64,000 bases of DNA from an uncultured Planococcus sp. (GTDB lineage: Bacteria > Bacillota > Bacilli > Bacillales_A > Planococcaceae): positions 62,001-126,000 of the forward strand of contig CANNAE010000002.1 of the NCBI GenBank assembly GCA_947502505.1, in the 5' to 3' direction. Position numbers and translations under genes: made by a program. The notes beneath the pieces were generated by a model. It was given only the letters and a program-made list of their open reading frames with translations, searched no databases and was not told the origin of the DNA. Below, piece by piece: positions 43,280-51,557 of the stretch. Within the stretch, counting starts at the first letter, position 1. Every line of letters begins with the position of its first letter.

Positions 43280-45409
43280 CTATACCAGTTCCAGTAATTG
43301 ATATTGCAGGCAAATTTCCAATAAAAATTCCTTATGTGCCTTGGCGAATTGGATGCCGACTTTCTCGTCGTCCAAATCCGTGATCTGCCCGTTCCCGAAA
43401 ACACGGTGGCGGATATTGGCGCCTACCTGCAATTCTTCAATGGTGCGGACCGCATCCGGGTTATCCGGCACGGCAATTTTCGTTTTCGGGGCACTGGCTG
43501 CAGGAGCTTTGGCGATTTCTGCCTGCTTTGTTTTGGGCAAGGCGATGCGCCGCACTTCTTCTACAAAGCGCGATTCCTGGTCATAGCTGAGCAATTCCAA
43601 CTGATGCTTCGCCCGTGTCATGCCGACATAGAACAAGCGCCTCGCTTCTTCCAGCAAAGCGGGGTCATCCGCATCTTCTTCTGTCGGGACTATCCCTTCA
43701 ACCAAATCGATCAAATAGACCCGGTCGAACTCCAAGCCTTTTGAGCTGTGCATCGTCGACAAGGTCAACATATCGTCCGTTTTTTCGGTCTTCGCCTGCT
43801 TCGTCACTTCCTCGAGCTGCTTCAAGCGCTTCGCGAAGTCCATCATCGTCGGAAGCGGCTCGGCAATTTGTTCGAGCGTGCTGAGGATCTGCTGTAAATA
43901 ATCGAGCTTCATGCCGAATTTTTCCGCGCGGCTTTTGAGCATTTGATCATAGCCGATGTCACGGCGTATGGCTTTAATCACTTTCAAAGGCGCCATGTCT
44001 TTCAGGGCGTCCATCGATTTGCGCTGTTCTGCGATGATCCGCAGCTGATAATCCTTCATCGTGACAGCCAAAGTGATTTCTTCGAAAGCATGCTGCTTGC
44101 TCGGTTGCATCCGGCTGAGTTGCTTCAGTTGCGTGGCAGACCAATAAGCATTCGTTTTCGAAGCGAGTTTAGCGTATAGATCGACGCGCTCCGGGCGCAG
44201 GCTGAAACGCATAAAGTTCAAGATATCTTGTACAATCCAATGGCTGAAAAAGCGGTTGTCCGCATCTTTCATATAAAAAGGGATGCCAAGCCGGTCCAGC
44301 TCATCCATCAATAAAGTTGACGAGGAATTATTGCGGTATAAAATCGCGGTGTTGCCATAGTCCTCTAAGCCAGCAAGTTCTTTCAATAGATACTTCAATT
44401 GCGCTTCCTGTGAGGCGAGGCGGCGGATGACGATCGGGCCGCCTTCTGGCCTGTCAGTGAACATGTTCTTATCATGGCGTAGTTTATTCGCTTTAATAAA
44501 ACGATTCGCGGTACTGACGATGGTGCCGGATGATCGGTAATTGCGTTCCATTTTCATGATATAGGCGTCCGGATACACTTGGCGGAATTTGAGCAGGTAG
44601 CTCGGCTCTGCTGCCCGCCATGTATAAATGGATTGATCGTCATCTGCCACGACACATAAATTACGATGATTCTCTACCAGTTTTTCAACGATGGCATGCT
44701 GGACCATGGACGTATCCTGGCTTTCATCGGTCATGACGTAATCCCAACGCTGCTGGTATTTCGACAGCAGCTTGCGGTCTGTACTCAAAGCCTCAAATGC
44801 GATCGTCAGCATGTCATCGAAATCCACCAGCCTCGGTTCGTGATTTTCTTTAAAATCCTCGTAAATTGATAAAATATCGATAGCGCCCGGAAAAGGTTCA
44901 TCAAGTGTTTTCCACTTTTTCCTTGGCACCATTTTATTTTTCACGAAACTAATGAACGAGACCAATTCCTCGAGTTGATCATCGGTAATCGGCTCGTCGT
45001 TTTCGCGCGCATAAACGTCTCTTAAAAGCCGTTTCTTATTGAGGCGATTGGAATCGCTTCCTTCGATCATAAGGTAATCATCCGCTGACAAATAATCTCT
45101 AGTGATTTGGAAAGCCAGGCTATGGATGGTTGAAAAATCCACCGGCGCAAGGTTCGGGAAAAAGCGTGCATAGCGTTCGAGCATATCGGTCGCCGATGCT
45201 TTGCTGAAAGTGATCGCTTTGATGCGCTTCGGCTGGATGGATTTTTCCTCGATCAAATAACCGATCCGCATGATCATGGTGGTCGTTTTGCCAGAACCCG
45301 GACAGGCAAGAAGCAATACCGGCCCCTCTGTCTTGGTAACGGCTTTTTTCTGTATTTTATTCAGCTCGACGCCGAGCTCTTGTTTTTTCCGTTCAAAAAA
45401 ATCGTTCAT
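43280..45409 (-). CDS. UvrD/PcrA-like ATP-dependent DNA helicase
   Basis: 709 residues of superfamily 1A: Walker A LACPGSGKTTTM, Walker B VMTDESQDTS, motif III VVADDDQSIYTWRAAEPS, motif IV MERNYRSSG, and motif V/VI (TMHSSKGLEFDRVYLIDLVEG; RRLFYVGMTRAKHQLEL). The C-terminal part ends with a short PcrA-like tail (GANIRHRVFGNGQITDLDDEKV) that contacts RNA polymerase in PcrA-type helicases. It resembles YjcD-class helicases rather than the essential PcrA. ATG 45409 has AAGGAG. Confidence 0.9.
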   Translation of the reverse strand: MNDFFERKKQELGVELNKIQKKAVTKTEGPVLLLACPGSGKTTTMIMRIGYLIEEKSIQPKRIKAITFSKASATDMLERYARFFPNLAPVDFSTIHSLAFQITRDYLSADDYLMIEGSDSNRLNKKRLLRDVYARENDEPITDDQLEELVSFISFVKNKMVPRKKWKTLDEPFPGAIDILSIYEDFKENHEPRLVDFDDMLTIAFEALSTDRKLLSKYQQRWDYVMTDESQDTSMVQHAIVEKLVENHRNLCVVADDDQSIYTWRAAEPSYLLKFRQVYPDAYIMKMERNYRSSGTIVSTANRFIKANKLRHDKNMFTDRPEGGPIVIRRLASQEAQLKYLLKELAGLEDYGNTAILYRNNSSSTLLMDELDRLGIPFYMKDADNRFFSHWIVQDILNFMRFSLRPERVDLYAKLASKTNAYWSATQLKQLSRMQPSKQHAFEEITLAVTMKDYQLRIIAEQRKSMDALKDMAPLKVIKAIRRDIGYDQMLKSRAEKFGMKLDYLQQILSTLEQIAEPLPTMMDFAKRLKQLEEVTKQAKTEKTDDMLTLSTMHSSKGLEFDRVYLIDLVEGIVPTEEDADDPALLEEARRLFYVGMTRAKHQLELLSYDQESRFVEEVRRIALPKTKQAEIAKAPAASAPKTKIAVPDNPDAVRTIEELQVGANIRHRVFGNGQITDLDDEKVGIQFAKAHKEFLLEICLQYQLLELV

Positions 45410-45452
45410 GGTAGACTCCTTTTTTGCATTGGCAATCCCTTTCATAATAGCA

Positions 45453-45482
45453 CAAAAGCAGGCCGATTTAAGCGGCCTGCTC
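45453..45482 (-). terminator. Terminator of the YwbE small-gene operon
   Basis: AGCAGGCCG / CGGCCTGCT stem followed on the minus strand by TTTTGTG. Confidence 0.85.
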
Positions 45483-45487
45483 GTTGT

Positions 45488-45661
45488 TCAAATAAAATTG
45501 CGTTCCTGCGGTTTGGCGGGGTCGCCTGTCGGGCGTTTGTCTTTTCTCGTTGCCAAATCTTCATGGACGCGTTCTTTCTCGTCTTGTTCTTTGCTGGTGC
45601 GATTAGCCCCGATTCTTCTCGGGTCAGATGACTGAAGCTCATCTTTATTTTGCTGGCCCAT
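45488..45661 (-). CDS. Small hydrophilic protein (57 aa) downstream of YwbE
   Basis: 57 residues from ATG 45661: MGQQNKDELQSSDPRRIGAN, then a charged helix (TSKEQDEKERVHEDLATRK) ending DPAKPQERNFI. AAAGGATGG lies about nine bases upstream. It starts 16 bases after the ywbE-like stop and ends just before a terminator, the layout of a real second gene. A longer frame overlapping it in another phase was judged a shadow. Unknown function; probably disordered. Confidence 0.7.
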   Translation of the reverse strand: MGQQNKDELQSSDPRRIGANRTSKEQDEKERVHEDLATRKDKRPTGDPAKPQERNFI

Positions 45662-45676
45662 GCAAATCCCATCCTT

Positions 45677-45877
45677 TCACTTGCCGCTCAAAATTTCGCA
45701 AACACGGCCGACTTGCCCGTCTTCAAGGCGTACTTTGATGCCGTGAGGGTGCGTCGCTGAGTTTGTCAGCAAGTCTTTCACGACGCCTTTCGTCTTTTTG
45801 CCAGTGCGTTGGTCTTTTTTCAAGATTACGTTTACTTCAAGACCTGGCTTTACATCGCTTCTTTTCTTTCCGTCCAT
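45677..45877 (-). CDS. ywbE: YwbE family protein (66 aa)
   Basis: 66 residues matching the YwbE family in full: a lysine-rich start (DGKKRSDVKPGLEVNVILKK), KKTKGVVKDLLTNSATHPHGIKV-type core (split here) and LEDGQVGRVCEIL. A KOW-like small basic protein, function unknown, probably nucleic-acid or ribosome related. The ATG at 45877 has GGAGGG six bases upstream and is preferred over an ATG two codons earlier. Repeat D lies just upstream. Confidence 0.88.
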   Translation of the reverse strand: MDGKKRSDVKPGLEVNVILKKDQRTGKKTKGVVKDLLTNSATHPHGIKVRLEDGQVGRVCEILSGK

Positions 45878-45928
45878 CTTCATCCCTCCAAGCTTGCTTC
45901 CATTATAATCGAATTGCCGTGTGCATAC

Positions 45929-45960
45929 AAAAAAGCGGAGGGGACCCCTCCGCTTTTACT
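45929..45960 (-). terminator. Terminator copy 1 flanking repeat D
   Basis: AAAAGCGGAGGGG / CCCCTCCGCTTTT in 32 bases that recur identically at 46258-46289. It abuts repeat D exactly. Confidence 0.93.
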
Positions 45961-46257
45961 CAGTTTGTCGAGAAACACTTAATAACCGTGTTTTCCAAAG
46001 CTTATCACTCGCTTTCCTCGGGGCGGGAATCGAGCCTCCTCGGCTTGCTCCACTTTCGCTATGCTCAAGCGTCGCAAATGAATGAACTCAGCTAAGCTTC
46101 GCTCATTCATTTCCTGCGGGGTCTCTCAAACCCGCTGAGCCCGAAGGAGTCGAGTGAACGCTTTTACAAACACTTAGATAACTCTCTCATTTTTTAAAGC
46201 ATCAAATGTATCACATTTTTAAAAATTGAAAAGTTTTAAGACTTCTTCAACACTCTA
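45961..46257 (+). repeat. Intergenic terminator-flanked repeat, copy D (297 bp)
   Basis: Runs from CAGTTTGTCGAGAAAC to CTTCAACACTCTA, with the shared AAGCTTATC, GAGCCTCCTC, TGCGGGGTCTCTC and GAGTGAACGCTTTTACAAAC. It carries an internal insertion (CATTTGCGACGCTTGAGC region, including the ATGAATGA/TCATTCAT hairpin) not seen in B or C. Identical 32-bp direct repeats abut both ends. It sits upstream of ywbE and downstream of the YsnF-like gene, both leftward. Confidence 0.88.
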
Positions 46258-46289
46258 AAAAAAGCGGAGGGGACCCCTCCGCTTTTACT
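46258..46289 (-). terminator. Terminator copy 2 flanking repeat D
   Basis: Exact copy of 45929-45960 lying directly downstream of the YsnF-like gene stop; this is its primary terminator. Confidence 0.93.
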
Positions 46290-46298
46290 GTTTGCTGC

Positions 46299-47426
46299 TT
46301 ATAATCTATCGCGGTCTGTACGGTCTTTGCGGCCTAGTTCATCTTCTTCGACTAAGTCGCCGTCTTTGCGGATGTCAGCTTCTTCCTTGCGTACGGTATC
46401 GCTGACATGCTCTGTATCCTGTACAGTGTCTTTGCCGATGGAAATCTCTTCAGAAACCACGTCTTTTTTCGTAACGTCGACGCGCTCTTCAGAAACCGGC
46501 ACATGGATATCTTCGCTTTCGTCATAATTATGCGTACCTGATGTATCCTCTTCGTTCACTGAGCGGCGTTCAATATATACTTCCTCGCGCTCAACCGGGA
46601 CTTCAAGGCTTTGCTCTTCCTCGACAACATGCTTATCGACGTGGACTTCTCCCGTCTGGACCTGCTCTTTGTTCGCTTGCAAGCGCTCTTCGTGCAAGCG
46701 TAGACGCTCATCTTCAGATCCTGCACGGTCTAGGTCACGGTCATTATGATCGACTGTGCGGTTGTCGCGGCTTGTCGCTTCGTCGTTAAAGTCCGTGGTT
46801 GCCTGGTGGATGCCTGTGGCAGTTACATCATCCGTTGCACGGTCTTTATCCCCGAGGCCTGAATCAGTGCCACGGCCTCCGTCGACGCCAGCCGTTTCAG
46901 AGCCCAACGAATCGCGCTCTGTATTGAACGCTACGTCATTTTCGTCATTGGTATCGACTGTCAAGCCGTCGCGTGCCACTGCCGAGTTGTCGACTTTCGT
47001 TCCGCTGGTCGTGCTGTCAACAGGATCTGAACTTGCTGTGCTGCCGGCATTGCTGTAGCTGCTGTTGTCATATGGCGCTTCCCCTTCATAGTTCGCGCCG
47101 AATTCATGGTCGACGAACAGCAGGATTTTGCCGTTTTGAACATCGTTGTAATAACGGTCAGCTTCTGATTGGTCTACACCCATTTTGGAGAAGGCTTCAC
47201 GCGTCGGTTCATTGCCTGATAAAAAGCCCATGAATTTATCCATCCAACTGCCTTCGGACGATTTATAATCCACGTCGGTGCGGCCGCGCACCATAGAAAT
47301 CTGGTCTTCGTTGCGCGCCATGACGTACATGTCTTCTTCACGCGAACCTTGCGTTTTCATGTCTTCGATCTTTTTCAGTACTTCTGTTTCTGTGTCGAAT
47401 GTGCCCATGAATTTATTGTTAGCCAT
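46299..47426 (-). CDS. General stress protein: YflT-like plus YsnF/AvaK (DUF2382) domains
   Basis: 375 residues. The N-terminal ~110 residues match GSP17M/YflT-type heat-induced domains (FMGTFDTETEVLKKIEDMKTQG; FSKMGVDQSEADRYYNDVQNGKILLFVD). A long low-complexity acidic linker (TDVDYK... to DRDLDRAG) follows. The C-terminal ~120 residues carry DUF2382 repeats (LQANKEQVQTGEVHVDKHVVEEEQSLEVPVEREEVYIERR). Function is unknown; this domain pair is stress-inducible in Bacillus. ATG 47426 has GGAGG; a sigma-B-type promoter sits 50 bases upstream. Confidence 0.86.
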   Translation of the reverse strand: MANNKFMGTFDTETEVLKKIEDMKTQGSREEDMYVMARNEDQISMVRGRTDVDYKSSEGSWMDKFMGFLSGNEPTREAFSKMGVDQSEADRYYNDVQNGKILLFVDHEFGANYEGEAPYDNSSYSNAGSTASSDPVDSTTSGTKVDNSAVARDGLTVDTNDENDVAFNTERDSLGSETAGVDGGRGTDSGLGDKDRATDDVTATGIHQATTDFNDEATSRDNRTVDHNDRDLDRAGSEDERLRLHEERLQANKEQVQTGEVHVDKHVVEEEQSLEVPVEREEVYIERRSVNEEDTSGTHNYDESEDIHVPVSEERVDVTKKDVVSEEISIGKDTVQDTEHVSDTVRKEEADIRKDGDLVEEDELGRKDRTDRDRL

Positions 47427-47475
47427 TTCAAATTCCTCCATTTTCCGAGAAGTTTTTTGATTTCTAGTCTTGAAA

Positions 47476-47500
47476 TTACCCCTCGGGTGTGTTATTAAAC
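47476..47500 (-). promoter_or_regulatory. Sigma-B promoter of the YsnF-like gene
   Basis: On the minus strand GTTTAA, 13-base spacer, GGGTAA; one mismatch from GTTTAA/GGGTAT. Confidence 0.78.
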
Positions 47501-47548
47501 CTTTTCAGTTTGAAATATGCCAAAACACTACTTTTCCACCATTTTTTA

Positions 47549-49597
47549 TCAAACTTCGCGATTCCAATGGCGGTGCGCTGCGATGGCTTCGACAAAGCTG
47601 TCTGCAAAGTCTTTCATGGAATCGCCTGTAATGACCCCTGGCTCTCCAGTGTAGCCATTGGCATCAAGCCATTTCTTGCCGTCATGCGTAGCGCCGATCG
47701 GCTTGAAGTGATTGAAGGCTTCCGTGACGTAATACGCTGCATTTCTTGCAAATTTTTTGCTTATCTCCGGCCCGCCGACGGCATAAATCGCATCAAACAA
47801 GACCGGATCCGCCGTTGTGAAAGTATGGTCGATCATGAGTTGCTTGCCATTTCCGACTTCCAGTTTCCCTTGCTGTTCACTGATGATTTCATATTGCACA
47901 CCTTTCGCTTCCAGTTTGTCCAGTACTTCCATGACATCCTTGGAATTGAAATCAGGCGATACGATAACGCCCACTTTGCGCGTTTTCGCTGTTTTGATTG
48001 TATTTTCCTGGCTCAATGCAGGAGATTTTTTGCTCGTGTCGGTATTGCCGTTTTGAGGCGCTTTGACGCCGATATTCGCTGCTATTTCCTGTGCCAGCTT
48101 AAGGTTGACGTTCGCATACATGTCCACGACTTGCTGGCGCGTGTCGATGCTGTCGCATTTGCCCAGCTCGAAGCTGAATGCCTCAGTGATATGTTGCTGT
48201 TCTGCATCGCTCATGCTGTTCCAGAACATTGTCGCCTGCGAGAAGTGGTCTTTAAAGCTGTCGCTGCGCTTACGCACTTTACGGCCTTCCACTTTCTCCT
48301 GGTAATGGACATATCCGCCGTCCTCTTCACTGACCGGCGCTGGCGTATGATTGGTGAATAAGCTCTTCTGGTAGGAAACTTTTCCTTTATTGACCGTCTG
48401 GCGGCCATAGCCATCACGCTGATTGTTATGGAACGGGCAGACCGGGCGATTGATCGGAAGCTCATGGAAATTCGGCCCGCCTAAGCGAATCAATTGCGTA
48501 TCGGTATAGGAGAATAAGCGCCCTTGAAGCAATGGGTCGTTCGAGAAATCGATCCCCGGCACTACATGGCCCGGATGGAATGCCACTTGCTCTGTTTCTG
48601 CAAATACATTATCGACATTGCGGTTTAGGGTCATCTTGCCGACGATGTGAATCGGGATCTCTTCCTGTGGCCACATTTTCGTCGCGTCTAGCAGGTCGAA
48701 ATCGAATTTATGTTCATCTTCTTCCGGTACGATTTGGACGCCCAATTCGTATTCCGGGTAGTCTCCGCTTTCGATCGCTTCATGCAGGTCGGCGCGGTGG
48801 AAATCCGGGTTTTTCCCGTTTATTTTTTGAGCCTCATCCCATACGACTGAGTGAACGCCAAGCGTTGATTTCCAATTGAATTTCACAAAATGGGATTTTC
48901 CTTCCGCATTGACGAAACGGAATGCATGGACCCCGAATCCGTCCATCGTCCGGAAGCTTCTCGGAATGGCGCGGTCAGACATCGTCCACATGACCATGTG
49001 CGCCGATTCCTGGTTGTTCGCGACAAAATCCCAGAATGTATCATGGGCCGTAGCCGCTTGCGGGATTTCGTTATGCGGTTCTGGTTTGATCGCATGCACC
49101 AAATCCGGGAACTTGATGGCATCTTGGATAAAGAATACCGGGATATTATTGCCGACTAAGTCGTAATTGCCTTCCTCGGTATAGAATTTCGTTGAAAATC
49201 CGCGTGCATCCCGTGCTAACTCTCCTGAGCCCCGCGAGCCGGCTACCGTGGAAAAGCGGACGAAGACTGGCGTTTTCTTGCCTTTTTCCGATAGGAATTT
49301 CGCTTTAGTCAAATGCTCCAGGGATTCATACGCTTCAAATTCGCCGTGCGCTGCGAATCCACGCGCATGGACGACACGTTCAGGAATGCGCTCATGGTCA
49401 AAATGAGTCATTTTTTCACGGAAATGAAAGTCTTCCATCAATGTCGGGCCGCGCTCGCCTGCTTTTAAGGAAAACTCATCTTCCGATAATTTCAAGCCTT
49501 GGTTGGTCGTCAGGTCTTTGCCGCTATCGTCTGAGCGAAATTGCTCCAATTGTTCATTTTTGCTGTTTTCATCGACTTTCTTTGGATCTTTTGCCAT
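47549..49597 (-). CDS. katE: Large-subunit catalase with C-terminal DJ-1/PfpI domain
   Basis: 682 residues of the clade-2 HPII type. Catalytic His in VVHARGFAAHGEFE (near 76), Asn in VGNNIPVFFIQDA, heme-binding Tyr in RLFSYTDTQLIRLGGPNFHELP, then an extra C-terminal class I glutamine-amidotransferase-like domain (about 540-680; KVGVIVSPDFNSKDVMEVLDK). It decomposes hydrogen peroxide. ATG 49597 has GAGGAG and a sigma-B-type promoter upstream fits a general-stress catalase. No PerR box was seen. Confidence 0.94.
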   Translation of the reverse strand: MAKDPKKVDENSKNEQLEQFRSDDSGKDLTTNQGLKLSEDEFSLKAGERGPTLMEDFHFREKMTHFDHERIPERVVHARGFAAHGEFEAYESLEHLTKAKFLSEKGKKTPVFVRFSTVAGSRGSGELARDARGFSTKFYTEEGNYDLVGNNIPVFFIQDAIKFPDLVHAIKPEPHNEIPQAATAHDTFWDFVANNQESAHMVMWTMSDRAIPRSFRTMDGFGVHAFRFVNAEGKSHFVKFNWKSTLGVHSVVWDEAQKINGKNPDFHRADLHEAIESGDYPEYELGVQIVPEEDEHKFDFDLLDATKMWPQEEIPIHIVGKMTLNRNVDNVFAETEQVAFHPGHVVPGIDFSNDPLLQGRLFSYTDTQLIRLGGPNFHELPINRPVCPFHNNQRDGYGRQTVNKGKVSYQKSLFTNHTPAPVSEEDGGYVHYQEKVEGRKVRKRSDSFKDHFSQATMFWNSMSDAEQQHITEAFSFELGKCDSIDTRQQVVDMYANVNLKLAQEIAANIGVKAPQNGNTDTSKKSPALSQENTIKTAKTRKVGVIVSPDFNSKDVMEVLDKLEAKGVQYEIISEQQGKLEVGNGKQLMIDHTFTTADPVLFDAIYAVGGPEISKKFARNAAYYVTEAFNHFKPIGATHDGKKWLDANGYTGEPGVITGDSMKDFADSFVEAIAAHRHWNREV

Positions 49598-49638
49598 TTT
49601 CCCACTCCTCTTTTCTTTATGTATTGCTTAGTCTTTCT

Positions 49639-49663
49639 GTACCCCTTCTACTTAACTGGAAAC
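49639..49663 (-). promoter_or_regulatory. Sigma-B promoter of katE
   Basis: On the minus strand GTTTCC, 13-base spacer, GGGTAC; three mismatches in total from GTTTAA/GGGTAT, but the spacer is typical and the gene is a classic sigma-B member. Confidence 0.7.
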
Positions 49664-49693
49664 AATTAAATGGAAAATTTGAAAAAACCCACG

Positions 49694-49736
49694 AAAAAAG
49701 GCCTTGCAGCAAAGAATACTCACTGCAAAGCCTTTT
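49694..49736 (-). terminator. Terminator of the glutaminase gene
   Basis: AAAGGCTTTGCAG / CTGCAAGGCCTTT with one U-G wobble on the minus strand, then T6. Confidence 0.82.
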
Positions 49737-49754
49737 CCAATTTTATTATATTCA

Positions 49755-50726
49755 TCAAAAAATGCTTAAATCCCATTCTTTCGAAATTTGCCGCAGCATC
49801 ATCGTCCCGGCAGCACTGTTGCCCTGCACGTCAATTGCCGGCCCGTAAACACCGATTCCCGCCCCTGCGCGGAATTCATAGGTTTGCGAGTGGAGCTTCG
49901 GCGGAACCGCTGCCATGATGCCGCCTGAAACGCCACTTTTCGCCGGGATGCCGACATGCGCTGCAAAATTGCCGGATGAATTGTACATGCCGCAAGTCAC
50001 CATCAACACTTTCGTCACTTGTGCAATTTCTTCCGAGAAATGTTTGACTTTCGTGATCGGGTTATAGCCATCGTAAGCGAGAATCAGGCCTAGAAGTGCC
50101 AAGTCCTTCACTGAAATCTTAATCGCGCATTGGCTGATGTAGATATCTAGCGCTTCCTCCACTTCGAGCTCCAGGAAGTTCGCTTCTTTCAAGTAATAGG
50201 CAAGCGCCCGGTTGCGGTGTGAAGTCGCCCATTCGGAGTCATAGACGTCCTTGTCGATTTCGATCGGATGGCCGAGCAATTCTTCCAGGAAACCTTTCAG
50301 AAACTCAAATTTCTTTTGCCCGTTCCGGCCTGGAAGCAGCGAGGAAATCGTGATGGCTCCTGCGTTGATAAATGGATTGAATGGCTTGTTCGGCCGGTGG
50401 ATTTCAAATGGCACGATGGAGTTGAACGCTTCGCCAGTCGGCTCGACATCGACGCGTTCCAAGACGAAATCCAATCCGTAGTGGCAACTGAGTGCTACAA
50501 ACGTCAGCGCCTTGGATATGCTCTGCAAGGTAAACTCTTTGTCTGTATCCCCTGCACAATAATAATGGCCATCTTCGTCGATCATGCAGATCCCAAGTTT
50601 GCCTGGATCCACTTTGCCCAAGGCCGGTATGTACTGGGCCGTGGTACCGAGAACGGCATGCCCTTTGTTTTCTTTCACCCAAGCTTCAAGCTGCTCGGTG
50701 ATGCGCGGATTGTTTTGCACCGCCAT
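49755..50726 (-). CDS. glsA: Glutaminase
   Basis: 323 residues of the beta-lactamase-like glutaminase family: nucleophile motif S69-x-x-K72 in LQSISKALTF, NPFINAGAI, ALAYYLKEANFL and SGVSGGIMAAVP near 265. It hydrolyses glutamine to glutamate and ammonia in the cytoplasm. Length matches the family. ATG 50726 has GGAGGG. Single gene with its own terminator. Confidence 0.95.
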   Translation of the reverse strand: MAVQNNPRITEQLEAWVKENKGHAVLGTTAQYIPALGKVDPGKLGICMIDEDGHYYCAGDTDKEFTLQSISKALTFVALSCHYGLDFVLERVDVEPTGEAFNSIVPFEIHRPNKPFNPFINAGAITISSLLPGRNGQKKFEFLKGFLEELLGHPIEIDKDVYDSEWATSHRNRALAYYLKEANFLELEVEEALDIYISQCAIKISVKDLALLGLILAYDGYNPITKVKHFSEEIAQVTKVLMVTCGMYNSSGNFAAHVGIPAKSGVSGGIMAAVPPKLHSQTYEFRAGAGIGVYGPAIDVQGNSAAGTMMLRQISKEWDLSIF

Positions 50727-50810
50727 CCCTCCTCCAGTTCGTTTTTATTTATCATGACCGAAGCAGGACATGATTGTCAAAGTATGCGGACAAGAAATCG
50801 TGCCGAAAGA

Positions 50811-50838
50811 AAAGCTCCCCCATAGTTGGAGGAGCTTT
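50811..50838 (-). terminator. Terminator of the MhqD-like gene
   Basis: AAAGCTCC / GGAGCTTT stem with a 12-base loop. Confidence 0.75.
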
Positions 50839-50840
50839 GT

Positions 50841-51443
50841 TCAGCCTTTCTGATACCAGGCTTTAGCCGCAACCAATTCATCCATGGTCAGCTGATGCCC
50901 GTTATTTTCCCAATGCAACTCGACTTCGGCTCCGGCATTGGCCAATAGTTTCTCGAGATCTTCGGATTCCGTTTTCGGGCAGATCGGGTCGTTCGTCCCT
51001 GCAGCGATAAAGACGCGGGTCCCCGCTAGTCCTGGCAATTCCTTATTGCGATCCGGTACCATCGGGTGATGCAAGATGGCCGATTTCAACGAATCTTCAT
51101 ACGAAAACAACAAGTTCGCCGCAATGTTCGCACCGTTCGAATAGCCGAGCGCGATCACATTATTGCGATCAAACCCGTATTCTTCAGCTGCCTGGCCGAT
51201 AAATGCATGCAATTCCTCTGTGCGTTCGCGCAAATCTTCCATATCGAATACCCCTTCGGATAAACGCTTGAAAAAACGCGGCATGCCATTTTCCGAAACA
51301 TTGCCGCGGACGCTCAAGACACCTGCTTCCGGGTCGATATGCCCTGCTGCTGGCAGCAAGTCTGTTTCCGTCCCCCCGGTTCCGTGCAACACAAGAAATG
51401 TTGGCTTGGACGCCTCCGCAGGTGGATTGTAAATATGCTTCAT
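50841..51443 (-). CDS. Phospholipase/carboxylesterase-like alpha/beta hydrolase (MhqD type)
   Basis: 200 residues with a compact alpha/beta-hydrolase core: LHGTGGTETDLLP (near 19-31), nucleophile elbow LGYSNGANIAANLLF (Ser near 110), acid in AAGTNDPICP and His in ENNGHQL. It resembles MhqD/YodD, a hydrolase induced by quinones and electrophiles in Bacillus. An MhqR-type palindrome upstream supports this. Two adjacent ATGs (51446 and 51443) are possible; AGGAGG lies upstream. Confidence 0.82.
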   Translation of the reverse strand: MKHIYNPPAEASKPTFLVLHGTGGTETDLLPAAGHIDPEAGVLSVRGNVSENGMPRFFKRLSEGVFDMEDLRERTEELHAFIGQAAEEYGFDRNNVIALGYSNGANIAANLLFSYEDSLKSAILHHPMVPDRNKELPGLAGTRVFIAAGTNDPICPKTESEDLEKLLANAGAEVELHWENNGHQLTMDELVAAKAWYQKG

Positions 51444-51467
51444 CATAAAAAAGCCTCCTGTCTATAT

Positions 51468-51485
51468 TATCTTTAATTCGAGATA
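51468..51485. promoter_or_regulatory. MhqR-like operator overlapping the hydrolase promoter
   Basis: TATCTTTAATTCGAGATA, a dyad with TTATCT/AGATAA arms including flanks, similar to the MhqR box as remembered. It overlaps an AT-rich -10 (TATAGA region) of the leftward hydrolase gene. Confidence 0.65.
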
Positions 51486-51523
51486 ATTAAATAATACCAC
51501 ACCGTGCATAAGCTTCCAAATCA

Positions 51524-51550
51524 AAAAGCCTGAGGAGGACCTCAGGCTTT
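51524..51550 (-). terminator. Terminator of hslO
   Basis: AAAGCCTGAGG, loop AGGA, CCTCAGGCTTT, followed by T-run on the minus strand. Confidence 0.9.
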
Positions 51551-51557
51551 CGTCAGA

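Noticed and set aside
45442..45672. 76-codon frame overlapping the small gene at 45488-45661
   Set aside because: Another frame of the same DNA gives a hydrophilic protein with a proper ATG, ribosome site and terminator placement, so this frame was rejected.
47489..48361. 290-codon open frame antisense to katE
   Set aside because: Lies opposite the C-terminal half of a well-supported catalase; composition is that of a complementary frame.
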